DNA of 10,555 nucleotides from Lachnospiraceae bacterium (lineage in GTDB: Bacteria; Bacillota; Clostridia; Lachnospirales; Lachnospiraceae), in NCBI GenBank assembly GCA_900771955.1, contig CAAGPW010000108.1, positions 1-10,555 on the forward strand. The letters are read 5' to 3'. This document shows, piece after piece, positions 1 to 6,963 of this stretch (within the stretch, counting starts at the first letter, position 1; every line of letters begins with the position of its first letter). The notes beneath the pieces are model-generated. The model worked only from the letters and a program-made list of their open reading frames with translations, was not told the origin of the DNA and made no database searches. The translations under genes and the position numbers were made by a program.

Positions 1-8
1 TGTGGGGA

Positions 9-34
9 AATTCCCTTGCTGCTTTTAGGGAATT
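9..34. repeat. Perfect 8-bp inverted repeat, AATTCCCT / AGGGAATT
   Basis: AATTCCCT at 9-16 pairs with AGGGAATT at 27-34 around a 10-base loop. The stop codon of the ParB/dUTPase chimera (25-27, minus strand) lies at the edge of the loop. On the minus strand no T-run follows the stem, and on the plus strand the T-run starts about seven bases after it, so this is not a standard intrinsic terminator. It may be a remnant of a mobile-element end or a chance hairpin. Confidence 0.4.
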
Positions 35-342
35 CTGACGCTTTTTTTCGGTAAATTCAGTGTATCATAAACAGGAAATATGTATCCGGCATAGCCATCC
101 GGTATTTTTAATCCAAATCCCAAAGGCAGCTTACAGATATCTCCCGGCCGGATTACCGCATCCTTGGGGCTGAATACACCCGCTCCGGCATCATTGGCAT
201 ACTTCTTAATACTCTCCTGCAATTCAATCATCTGACTGTCCGCCTGAACCTTGAATGGATGGTTTACAAATCCCCGAAGTCTTTCCAGCTCAATCTCTAC
301 AACTCTTTCATCCTGATCCAGCAATTCCTTCTTTTCTTCCAT
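25..342 (-). pseudogene. Chimeric remnant: ParB N-terminus fused to truncated dUTPase
   Basis: The reading frame is 105 residues. The ATG at 342 was chosen because GGGAAAGGAAG lies just upstream; an earlier ATG at 396 has no such site and adds low-complexity sequence. Residues 12-47 look like the start of a ParB/Spo0J-family partition protein (DERVVEIELERL, then NHPFKV and LQESIKKY). From about residue 47 the sequence becomes a dUTP pyrophosphatase core (YANDAGAGVFSP, IRPGDICKLPLGFGLKIPDG, YAGYIFP). The dUTPase part stops at motif 2, where PRSGLA is expected but VYDTLN is found, and the catalytic and C-terminal motifs are missing. Motif 1 has Gly where DAGAD normally has its second Asp. Neither enzyme activity nor full partition function is expected. 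The two families share K-K-Y at the join, suggesting recombination at a short homology. Family calls are from recognised motifs; the chimera reading is inference. Confidence 0.72.
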
Positions 343-597
343 AGGCAACTTCCTTTCCCTGAACGCACTCGCGATGCTCGCTCGTTGTCGCGGCATTCGT
401 CAAAGTCTCAAGCAAGCTTGGACCTTGACTCATTGCTCACGCAAAAAAGCCCGTCCAGAATAGATTGTATTTCTCTAATCTGAACGAACCCTTCCGACAG
501 GCCTGATATCACAGGCAAGAACATAGTGTTTTATTTCACTGCTTTTCCTAATTTTACACCCCAAAACTCATCCTACACTGTAGTTAATCCCTCTAGG
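343..597. other. Spacer between ParB/dUTPase chimera and transposon-like end
   Basis: This stretch has no convincing gene. On the minus strand an open frame of 38 residues (408-524, starting MFLPVISGLS) runs through it but has no ribosome binding site, so it is not called. The part at 383-441 folds into a long imperfect hairpin, listed separately. A small stem, GCCTG/CAGGC around TGATAT, lies near 501-516. The run GGGCTTTTTT (minus strand, around 441-453) lacks a pairing arm and is not a terminator. The spacer is probably the 5' leader of the former parB gene. Confidence 0.5.
399..429. repeat. Imperfect hairpin in the leader of the ParB chimera
   Basis: Positions 399-413 pair with 416-429: GTCAA/TTGAC, GTC/GAC and CAAGC/GCTTG, with one A-C mismatch and one bulged T. 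The tight two-base turn means an extruded cruciform or RNA hairpin would open slightly at the tip. Weaker similarity continues outward to about 383 and 441 (CGCGGCATTC against the complement of TCATTGCTCACGC). It lies 57 bases upstream of the ATG at 342, where it could sit in the mRNA leader or be a short dispersed repeat. Confidence 0.45.
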
Positions 598-696
598 TGA
601 CAAACCAGAAAATGTGAATCGGTGACAAGCATCCATCCCCGCTGACAAAATCAGTATTTTCAACCTTGTTTCGCTGACAAATGAGTGACACTGTCA
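598..696 (-). mobile_element. Orphan transposon-like end with repeated TGACAA sites
   Basis: The plus strand carries TGACAA at 598, 623, 643 and 675, plus TGACAC at 686, mostly in the context CGCTGACAA or GGTGACAA. The outer edge carries the 11-base palindrome TGACACTGTCA at 686-696. Read on the minus strand, the end would start TGTCACTCATTTGTCAGCG and continue with spaced TTGTCASCG repeats. Arrays of short repeats behind a TG terminus are typical of ends bound by IS21 (IstA), Mu or Tn7-type transposases. The end abuts the point where the MATE coding similarity stops, so it likely truncated that gene. No partner end or transposase gene is present in the window. Assignment to a family is not possible from this alone. 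Confidence 0.5.
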
Positions 697-1045
697 CCCT
701 GTAAAGAGCGGAAAATTCACCTGTCCGACGCTTCGAAGCACAATCGTACAGGTCATGGTCATTCCTTGCAGAAAATAGCAGTATACCATCCACTTAAAAT
801 ATTGAACTCCTTGCGCAATTACCGCACTGTCATTAGTATACATCCTCATAAGCAGCTGAGGGATCAATATGGTTGGCAGCATAAACAGAACCGCAAGTAC
901 GATGCAGAGCCGTAGCAGAAAGCGAGGTTTCCCCAAGCTTTCCCACCATGACGGTATCGGTCATATTGACACCGATGGTGATCATGCTCTGCAAGGAAAT
1001 CGGAATGGCGATAACTGCTATTTTTTTATAAAAACATTTGTCTTT
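694..1045 (-). pseudogene. MATE-family efflux transporter pseudogene (internal deletion, truncated)
   Basis: Two MATE fragments lie in different frames. The first, from about 1045 to 910, reads IAVIAIPISLQSMITIG, then NMTDTVMVGKLGETSLSATA, which is the first transmembrane segment and the MATE N-terminal motif. The second, from about 920 down to the TGA at 694, reads RLCIVLAVLFMLPTILIPQL, then MRMYTNDSAVIAQGVQYF and TCTIVLRSVGQVNFPLFTG. A MATE protein normally has about 45 residues between these pieces. The join lies around 905-916, where the fragments share GCTACGGCTCTGC-like sequence, consistent with deletion at a short homology and a resulting frameshift. The C-terminal two thirds are missing, cut at the transposon-like end. 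A TAG at 1046-1048 closes the frame upstream and no good start is seen. It would have been the next gene after GH51, but it is dead. Confidence 0.8.
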
Positions 1046-1077
1046 CTATTCTCTTATCTTCTGTTCAGCGTCAACCT

Positions 1078-3564
1078 CTAAAACGCTTCGCACTTCTTCA
1101 ATCGCAAAGCACTGACAGAATATGGCGGTGCCTCGTATACGAACTCTGAGGAAGCGCCATGCATATTCATGGTAATATTCTTCACCTTCTCCGGCTCTTC
1201 AAAGCTGTTTTCATCCCCCTTTTCACCGCTAAGAAGTGTTACGGTATAGTCGCCCTGTACCTGACAGTCCAATGTAATGGAAACCGGATCCACATCTCCT
1301 GCAAAATTAACCGCCTTAATAATGATTTCGTCCTTGGTGTCAGTTACTACCGAAACAAAAGCAGGTCCGTAGGGAATCGAAATTTCCTTCTGAAGCTCAC
1401 CATCAACATACAGGCGAATCTGTTTTCCGTCCGTTTCATATCCAAAGCGGTGATATTCTCCCGGTTTTACTGAAATAGAAAAGTCCTCAGTCAGCTTGTT
1501 GTCATGCATATAGCCAAACTCTTCCAGTGAACATTGTCCTCCATTAACCTTCCAAAGGAACGGACGCACCAGAGCTGCATCCCATTCTTTTTCCACTCCG
1601 GCCGTAATCACGAGCTGATCCTCATAATAGGAACGAACCACCCTGGCACTGAATATACCCAACTCGAAGTAAGCATTTTCCTCAACAAAAATATCGGTCT
1701 CAAATCTTCCATAAGTCTGGTCTTCTTCTCCAAATACCACAAAGCTCTTGGTCTCATCAGCCCATTCCAGAATACTGTGAAATTCCTTTTTCTGCTCCTC
1801 ATCCGGAAGCTGAAGCAGGCGGCCATCCTCTGTATCCTGCACATGTCCCATTAATTCATGAGTAATCTTTGCTTCTTCTCCATTCCAAATGGGATTTCTG
1901 AAGCGAAGTTCCTTATTGGATTTTAAAGATGCCATTCCGGTTCTCGGACGATAAACACGTCCTCCCTCATCTTCGGATCGCACCACATATTCTCCGCGAT
2001 TTTGACCGAACATTTTCCAGACATAATAAGTAGGAATTCCAAGGCTCTGATGATTATTGAAACGAATCAGATTAGGATACCACGCTCTGTAATTTACATT
2101 TTCAAATAATGGAGCATAAGAGGCCAATGTTACGATATCCTGATTTTTCTCAATACCCATAAGGAAAGCCGCTTCTCCCAAAGCCGCATACAACTGTCCC
2201 ATATAGTTGCCTTCGTTTACAGCCACCTCTCCTACAAAGATTTTTGGTCCCTTACGATCGTAGTCATCATAATAATTTACACGTTCTGCAAAGAACTCTG
2301 TTGTATTGTAAAAATGTTCATCCACGCACTCGGCAGGACAACCATTTTTCTCTACATGTTCATTGGCTATGGTTTTAATCTGGGGATACAGTTCCTTTAC
2401 CTTCTTATAAATCATGTTGTATCGCTTTTCATAATCCGGACCCCAGTTTTCATTACCAATTTCCAGATAGGTCATTTTAAAGGGTTCCGGATGCCCCATA
2501 GAAGCACGAAGCCTTCCCCATTTGCTTTCCTTAGAGCCGATAGCATATTCAATGGCATCCAGTGTATCCTGTACCATTTCATCAAGAGCCTCTCCTTCCA
2601 GAAGGACACTCTTTCTTCCCTGACAGGTCATTCCGCAGTTACATACATACAGGGGCTCCATCCCCAGATCCTCGCAAAGCTGCAGATATTCATGAAAGCC
2701 AAGTCCTAATGTACTTCTGTAATGCCATACAAACAGCTTACTGGGTCTTTCCCATGCCGGACCTACCGTATCCCGAAATCTCATCGCTGTGGACGGTGTC
2801 GTTCCTTCCACAATACAGCCTCCGGGAAAACGCATAAACTTTGGACTCATTCCCTTAAGCTTTTCTACAAGATCTGTTCTGAGTCCATGCCCCATATAGG
2901 TATTGTCAGGCATTAGTGAAATAAATCCCAGCAGAATCTCTCCGCCTTCTTTGCAGGAAATAGTAAGCTGTGCCTCGTGACAATCCTCAGCTGCTGTCAG
3001 CTTCATGTCATATCTTGTATACTCCTGACCGGAAACCACCAGACTGTTTCCAGTCAGTACTTTTCCCTGGTATTCGATCGCTACGTCCAGTCCTATTTCT
3101 TCCTTTGCTTTTGCAAATAAATACAAAGAGTAACTTTCTCCAGCCTTTACGGATATACCGCAGTAACCGGTATTAGTCAGAGATCCGTCCTTTTCAAACT
3201 GCATACGCAGAGCTGCGTCCCGGTGTTCATTCAGGGTATCCGTCAGTTCCAGTTCCATCTTTGCATTGTGTGTATACCATGCCGGTATTTCTGTCTCCGG
3301 AATATTGTTGCCCTTTACCCAGCGGCATAAGCCTTCTCCGTTGCAAAACTCATCCAGCCATCCGGATACGGTTTTTACATGGATGCCATCCTCCTGCTGT
3401 ATATAACCCTCCGGTAAAACGGAATCTTCGAAGCTTCTGTTTCGAAGCATTTCCGGATAAAGTCCTCCGTCTCCGGCACGGTTAATGTCTTCAAAAAAGA
3501 TTCCGTATAAATCCCTGGCTGTCTCAAATCGTCTTTCCTTTGTTTTAATCTTTAACTTACTCAT
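1078..3564 (-). CDS. GH51 alpha-L-arabinofuranosidase, large multidomain form
   Basis: This 828-residue enzyme should release terminal L-arabinose from arabinoxylan or arabinan oligosaccharides by a retaining mechanism. Residues 19-46 hold the GH51 opening (LYGIFFEDINRAGDGGLYPE). Residues about 47-215 form a CBM4-like beta-sandwich. The TIM barrel covers about 216-520, with PKFMRFPGGC, the acid/base Glu372 in EIGNENWG and the nucleophile Glu446 in KIFVGEVAV. Residues about 580-735 look like an inserted ConA/LamG-like sandwich (YHRFGYETDGKQIRLYVDG). The C-terminal GH51 beta-domain resumes after it and ends with PPYSVSALRL. There is no signal peptide or anchor, so it is cytoplasmic. The ATG is preceded by AAAAAAGGAG at a 6-base spacing. 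The gene starts 14 bases after the esterase stop, so the two are co-transcribed and possibly translationally coupled. The C-terminal insertion makes it longer than simple bacterial GH51 enzymes of about 500 residues. Confidence 0.93.
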   Translation of the reverse strand: MSKLKIKTKERRFETARDLYGIFFEDINRAGDGGLYPEMLRNRSFEDSVLPEGYIQQEDGIHVKTVSGWLDEFCNGEGLCRWVKGNNIPETEIPAWYTHNAKMELELTDTLNEHRDAALRMQFEKDGSLTNTGYCGISVKAGESYSLYLFAKAKEEIGLDVAIEYQGKVLTGNSLVVSGQEYTRYDMKLTAAEDCHEAQLTISCKEGGEILLGFISLMPDNTYMGHGLRTDLVEKLKGMSPKFMRFPGGCIVEGTTPSTAMRFRDTVGPAWERPSKLFVWHYRSTLGLGFHEYLQLCEDLGMEPLYVCNCGMTCQGRKSVLLEGEALDEMVQDTLDAIEYAIGSKESKWGRLRASMGHPEPFKMTYLEIGNENWGPDYEKRYNMIYKKVKELYPQIKTIANEHVEKNGCPAECVDEHFYNTTEFFAERVNYYDDYDRKGPKIFVGEVAVNEGNYMGQLYAALGEAAFLMGIEKNQDIVTLASYAPLFENVNYRAWYPNLIRFNNHQSLGIPTYYVWKMFGQNRGEYVVRSEDEGGRVYRPRTGMASLKSNKELRFRNPIWNGEEAKITHELMGHVQDTEDGRLLQLPDEEQKKEFHSILEWADETKSFVVFGEEDQTYGRFETDIFVEENAYFELGIFSARVVRSYYEDQLVITAGVEKEWDAALVRPFLWKVNGGQCSLEEFGYMHDNKLTEDFSISVKPGEYHRFGYETDGKQIRLYVDGELQKEISIPYGPAFVSVVTDTKDEIIIKAVNFAGDVDPVSITLDCQVQGDYTVTLLSGEKGDENSFEEPEKVKNITMNMHGASSEFVYEAPPYSVSALRLKKCEAF

Positions 3565-3578
3565 TGTAAGCTCCTTTT

Positions 3579-6191
3579 TTACATTCCAAGAGTTTTGATC
3601 ACTACCTGTGCCAGAATTCTGGCAAGATAATCATTGGGGTGATTTAACCAGTTTCCGGTTATATCAATGTATCGTTTTCTCTTTCCGATTTCTTTTTGAA
3701 CTGCCTGTATATCTGCTATAGCAACTCCCATACCTTCTAAGCCCTTCAGACTTTCACTGTATTCATCCTGATGTGCCCAGAAATGGTGTGGCTCCGTAGC
3801 AGCCAGTTCATTGGGAAGCGTAGACGCAATCAATAAAAATTCCGTTTTCGGACTAACCTTCCGGATTGCCTCTATGAGTCTGCCTGTTTTATTTCTGTAT
3901 TCTTCCATACCGCAACGGTCATTCATTCCAAAACCAAGAATAACCAGATCCGGATGGAAGTTGGCTGCACGCTGTGATGAATTTTCGATTGCCCATTCGG
4001 AATCCACTCCTCCTACCGATGTGTTGTGGAAGCATACCGGACTCTGCCATTTTTCCTCCATCTGATGGAACAGCAGCTCTGCCCAGGTAGGCTGTCCCGG
4101 CTTCTGTCCATACATACCGCTGCAGTCACAGCCACAGCACACGCTGTCCCCATACAAAACGATCTTAACGGGTTCTCCTACTTCCAGCTTTGCAGAGAGC
4201 TTCGGCAGTTTGTCCAGTTGACTTTCCGGAGCGGAAAGTAACTCCTTCTTCGTTGCCTTATAGGTAACTGCGATCTGTTTCTCTGTAACAAGCTTCGGAT
4301 TGCCTATGGCACATAGGTTTAAGAATTTTCCGTTGGTAGTCACTAGCGGACCGAAATCTTTTGCAAATTCGCTTGCTTCTCCTGCCTTCTTTGCCGTATC
4401 AAAGTCCGGATAGAGGAAGGTATCCCATCCGGTTACCGGTATGTGACTCCCTTCAGGAATTACCAGCTCATCTCCCTCTACAAGGTAATCGATCCCCTCT
4501 TCATATACTGTTTCCCCGTCATAGCTTTCTACGGACAAAACTTCTTTTGGAGTCCACAGGAAAGAAGCCCTGCATCCATTCTCATCAGCAACTGCTGCAA
4601 AGGTTTCCCGGAAGCAATACCCACCTTCCCATATCGGCTCCAGCCATTCTTTATGGAAAATCTTTCCTATCGAAAGGGTTTTCTTGATCTGTTCTTGTAA
4701 AAATTCCTTAAAGGGTGTCACCCATCCGCAGTTCACTACCGGTCTATCTGACATGAAGATCATCTCACAGGGCTTTTCTTTTTCATATGGATACCAGTAG
4801 GGCATTGGCTTTCCGTCCGCATCATTGCCGTTTGGATCACCTGTTTTTATGAAATTCACCCAGTAATTGCACATCATTCTGGAAAGATCGTAATGCTGCC
4901 CCACAAAGGGTCTCCAGCATTTCGCCAGTGTTTCAAAGAAAAACCATAAATCTACAGAATGGAAGGTTCCGGCATTATCCCATCCTGGAATATCTGGATC
5001 AAACCTGTAATAATAGTAGGGCTTTTTTTCACCTGCACTTTTTTTATCTGAAAAAAGACACTTGATCGTACATTCAATTCCGTTTACCTTCGCATACTTT
5101 CCATCAGAATCCTCCCGCATTGCCTCGGGAAAGCGCAAAAAGGTCTCAGCATTCTTTCCGAAAATCTCTTCTGCTTTCTTTTTCAAATCTTCTTTTGAGG
5201 AAGCTTCTATATAACTGGGAAATTCATCTGAAGTATTTCCAGACATAACGGGAACATTTACATGCTTGCCTTCCATGAAGAGAACCATTGGGTCACCTAC
5301 ACAGAATTTGTGATCCAATACGGTAAACATAGCCGGAAATATTTTGGTATATTCCTCATACTTGTCACGAATCGTAGCCGCATCCAGCTTACGAGCCTGC
5401 TCAATAGTTGAGCAGCCCAGGAAAGAAAGAAAATGCTGTCCATTTTCCTCAGCATGCCACAATTCCTCCGGCACTCCGATTCCTCCAACCTGATAAGGAG
5501 AGCGAATCATTGCACTCATCACTACTGCACGATGAAATAAGCCTTCATTATCCATACATGCCATCTGGCTCATAACACTTCCGCCTCCGGCTGACTGTCC
5601 TGCAATGGTCACATTACCCGGATCTCCACCAAAGAAAGCAATATTTCTCTGTACCCATCGAAGTGCTGCCTGCTGATCCAGACTTCCAAAATTAGTCGGT
5701 GCGTCAGGCTGCTCCTCTGTCAGCTGAGGATGTGCCAAAAATCCAAAAACATTAACCCGGTAGTTTACCGTTACAACAACCACACCGCGACGTGCAATTC
5801 TCTCTCCGTCAAATTCCATTTCGGCAGGATATCCACACTGGAGTCCTCCTCCGAAAAACCATACCAAAACCGGCTGTTTTTCTGTTACTTCTTTAGCACC
5901 TGTCCATACGTTCAAATACAGACAGTCCTCATCCATGGCAATTTCCGGATCCACATGCCACTCACGGATATACACGTTATCACCGATTCCCGGGACGCTC
6001 TGCATGGAAATCGGAGCAAAACGATAGCATTCACGAACTCCATCCCAGTCTTCACAGGGCTGGGGTGCTCTCCATCTGTTCTCTCCTACCGGAGGAGCCG
6101 CAAAAGGGATTCCCTTAAATGCAGTTATCCTAGGGTCTGCGGCTTCAATACCTTTCACCCATCCATTTTCTGTCCGTACTGTTCTCAGCAT
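3579..6191 (-). CDS. Fused double esterase: type-B carboxylesterase plus SGNH hydrolase
   Basis: This 870-residue protein carries two complete-looking esterase modules. Residues 1-500 are an alpha/beta-hydrolase of the carboxylesterase type-B family: oxyanion-hole WFFGGGL at 111-117, nucleophile Ser200 in AGQSAGGGS, acid Glu323 in GNTSDEF and His411 in GTFHSVDLW. Residues about 511-670 form a jelly-roll-like linker (VESYDGETVYEEGIDYLVEG). Residues about 675-870 are an SGNH hydrolase: Ser683 in LYGDS, block II NTSVGG, Asn757 in GFGMND and His851 in NWLNHPND. The usual Asp of the DxxH block is not at its normal place. There is no signal peptide, so it should act in the cytoplasm, probably removing acetyl or feruloyl-type groups from imported xylo-oligosaccharides; the substrate is inferred from its GH51 and GH39 neighbours. 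The ATG at 6191 has GGAGG 8 bases upstream; an upstream in-frame GTG at 6239 has none. It probably shares a transcript with GH51. Confidence 0.9.
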   Translation of the reverse strand: MLRTVRTENGWVKGIEAADPRITAFKGIPFAAPPVGENRWRAPQPCEDWDGVRECYRFAPISMQSVPGIGDNVYIREWHVDPEIAMDEDCLYLNVWTGAKEVTEKQPVLVWFFGGGLQCGYPAEMEFDGERIARRGVVVVTVNYRVNVFGFLAHPQLTEEQPDAPTNFGSLDQQAALRWVQRNIAFFGGDPGNVTIAGQSAGGGSVMSQMACMDNEGLFHRAVVMSAMIRSPYQVGGIGVPEELWHAEENGQHFLSFLGCSTIEQARKLDAATIRDKYEEYTKIFPAMFTVLDHKFCVGDPMVLFMEGKHVNVPVMSGNTSDEFPSYIEASSKEDLKKKAEEIFGKNAETFLRFPEAMREDSDGKYAKVNGIECTIKCLFSDKKSAGEKKPYYYYRFDPDIPGWDNAGTFHSVDLWFFFETLAKCWRPFVGQHYDLSRMMCNYWVNFIKTGDPNGNDADGKPMPYWYPYEKEKPCEMIFMSDRPVVNCGWVTPFKEFLQEQIKKTLSIGKIFHKEWLEPIWEGGYCFRETFAAVADENGCRASFLWTPKEVLSVESYDGETVYEEGIDYLVEGDELVIPEGSHIPVTGWDTFLYPDFDTAKKAGEASEFAKDFGPLVTTNGKFLNLCAIGNPKLVTEKQIAVTYKATKKELLSAPESQLDKLPKLSAKLEVGEPVKIVLYGDSVCCGCDCSGMYGQKPGQPTWAELLFHQMEEKWQSPVCFHNTSVGGVDSEWAIENSSQRAANFHPDLVILGFGMNDRCGMEEYRNKTGRLIEAIRKVSPKTEFLLIASTLPNELAATEPHHFWAHQDEYSESLKGLEGMGVAIADIQAVQKEIGKRKRYIDITGNWLNHPNDYLARILAQVVIKTLGM

Positions 6192-6204
6192 AATTCCTAC
6201 CTCC

Positions 6205-6222
6205 GCTAATTTTATTATTAGC
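6205..6222. repeat. Small AT-rich hairpin beside the esterase ribosome binding site
   Basis: GCTAAT at 6205-6210 and ATTAGC at 6217-6222 form a perfect 6-bp stem with loop TTTATT. In the esterase mRNA this stem directly abuts the GGAGG at 6200-6204, so it could affect ribosome access or mRNA stability. It is short and may be chance. Confidence 0.3.
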
Positions 6223-6224
6223 CA

Positions 6225-6823
6225 TGAGCAAAACTCCACATACTCAGTATTTATGCATGTTTGCGAGGCATGGCAACCTCTTTTATCACTCCAAATTTAT
6301 AGTAACAACCAGTTGCAAAGTTTTACGATTCACTTTTTCTGAATCTCGATTTATCCTTTGTCCCTGAATTCCCTAAAACCGGACGAAAAGGCTTTTCCAA
6401 TCATGCCATGATTTGTTCGTTTATCGTTATGAAATTTAAGCCTGATAACCAGCCCAAAGCAGATACTGATTGCAAACTTGACGTACATACTGCTTCTAAC
6501 CAAACAAACGAGAAAAAGTATGAATTTTACTGGGGTTACAAAAACCACGTCCTTGTTGACTGTATTTCAGGTCTTCCCATTTATGAACTGACCACTACCG
6601 CCAATGTCCATGATTCCACTGTTGCGCTTGATATTTTGGCTGACACACATACCTTTCTGCCGATAACCGAATGTACCTTCCTTGCTGATAAAGGCTATTC
6701 ATATCTCCCCATTTGCGTAGGTTCTGGACTTACGTCAGCTTTGCTATGTCATAAATTCCCATTCTTTCCGATTTACAAAAGCTAACTGCCAAATCCAACT
6801 TTTAAATCAATTCGTTTTGCTCA
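6225..6823. mobile_element. Internally deleted insertion sequence with candidate terminal repeats
   Basis: TGAGCAAAAC at 6225-6234 and GTTTTGCTCA at 6814-6823 are perfect inverted copies; the match extends one base outward to 11 bp. They flank the plus-strand transposase remnant on both sides, as terminal inverted repeats would. No target-site duplication is visible just outside them, and the transposase C-terminus is missing, so the right-hand boundary is uncertain. The element separates GH39 from the esterase and now supplies part of the esterase leader. Confidence 0.45.
6270..6785 (+). pseudogene. DDE transposase pseudogene (IS4/IS5-type), internally deleted
   Basis: The frame starts with ATG at 6270 (MATSFITPNL), then has TAG and TAA at 6300-6305, and continues QPVAKFYDSLF, LDLSFVPEFPKTGRKGFSNH, AMICSFIVMK. 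This is the N-terminal part of a DDE transposase. It then jumps in frame to FKPDNQPKADTDCKLDVHTA, KYEFYWGYKNHVLVDCISGL and ECTFLADKGY, which belongs well downstream; roughly 90-100 residues between are missing. Similarity ends after ADKGY, where the last acidic residue and C-terminus should follow, and about 30 unrelated residues precede the stop. Two stops, an internal deletion and a lost C-terminus make it inactive. It runs against the hydrolase genes. The exact IS family is not certain from the sequence alone. Confidence 0.82.
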
Positions 6824-6835
6824 TCTCTCAATGAC

Positions 6836-6895
6836 TTATAAGTTACTACAGCACATGCAATAACATAGATTATGATAACTCGCTTGTTTTTTCAC
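6836..6895 (-). CDS. Tiny Cys-rich frame with strong ribosome binding site, or frameshifted gene start
   Basis: Sixty-eight bases after the GH39 stop, AAAGGAGG (6904-6911) lies exactly 8 bases before a GTG at 6895. Translation gives a 19-residue peptide, MKKQASYHNLCYCMCCSNL, with four Cys in six residues. Alternatively, removing one C after the third codon gives a frame running to a TAA at 6802, KRVIIIYVIACAVVTYK followed by SLRDEQNELI, which looks like a basic start followed by a membrane segment. The second reading suggests the broken 5' end of a former second gene of the GH39 operon, such as a membrane or transporter protein, cut by the insertion sequence. The ribosome site is the solid observation; whether a peptide is made is unknown. 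Confidence 0.45.
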   Translation of the reverse strand: MKKQASYHNLCYCMCCSNL

Positions 6896-6963
6896 TTTGA
6901 TATCCTCCTTTGCAAGCCTAATCCATGTACATTGTTTCATAAAGCAAATTACTGGGTGCTAGT

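Noticed and set aside
408..524. 38-codon minus-strand frame upstream of the ParB chimera
   Set aside because: It has no ribosome binding site, and its overlap with the hairpin offers no independent coding evidence.
593..793. Minus-strand open frame of 66 codons over the transposon-like end
   Set aside because: It reads the MATE fragment out of frame and then non-coding repeat sequence; no gene is supported.
2314..2709. Plus-strand open frame of 131 codons opposite GH51
   Set aside because: It is antisense to the GH51 catalytic barrel and shows no family motif.
5730..6209. Plus-strand open frame of 159 codons opposite the esterase
   Set aside because: It lies inside a gene with clear catalytic motifs, has no recognisable domain, and is rich in residues expected from an antisense frame.
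6366..6378. GAATTCCCTAAAA shared with the minus strand near position 23-35
   Set aside because: A 13-base match between two places is expected by chance in a window of this size, and the flanks do not match.
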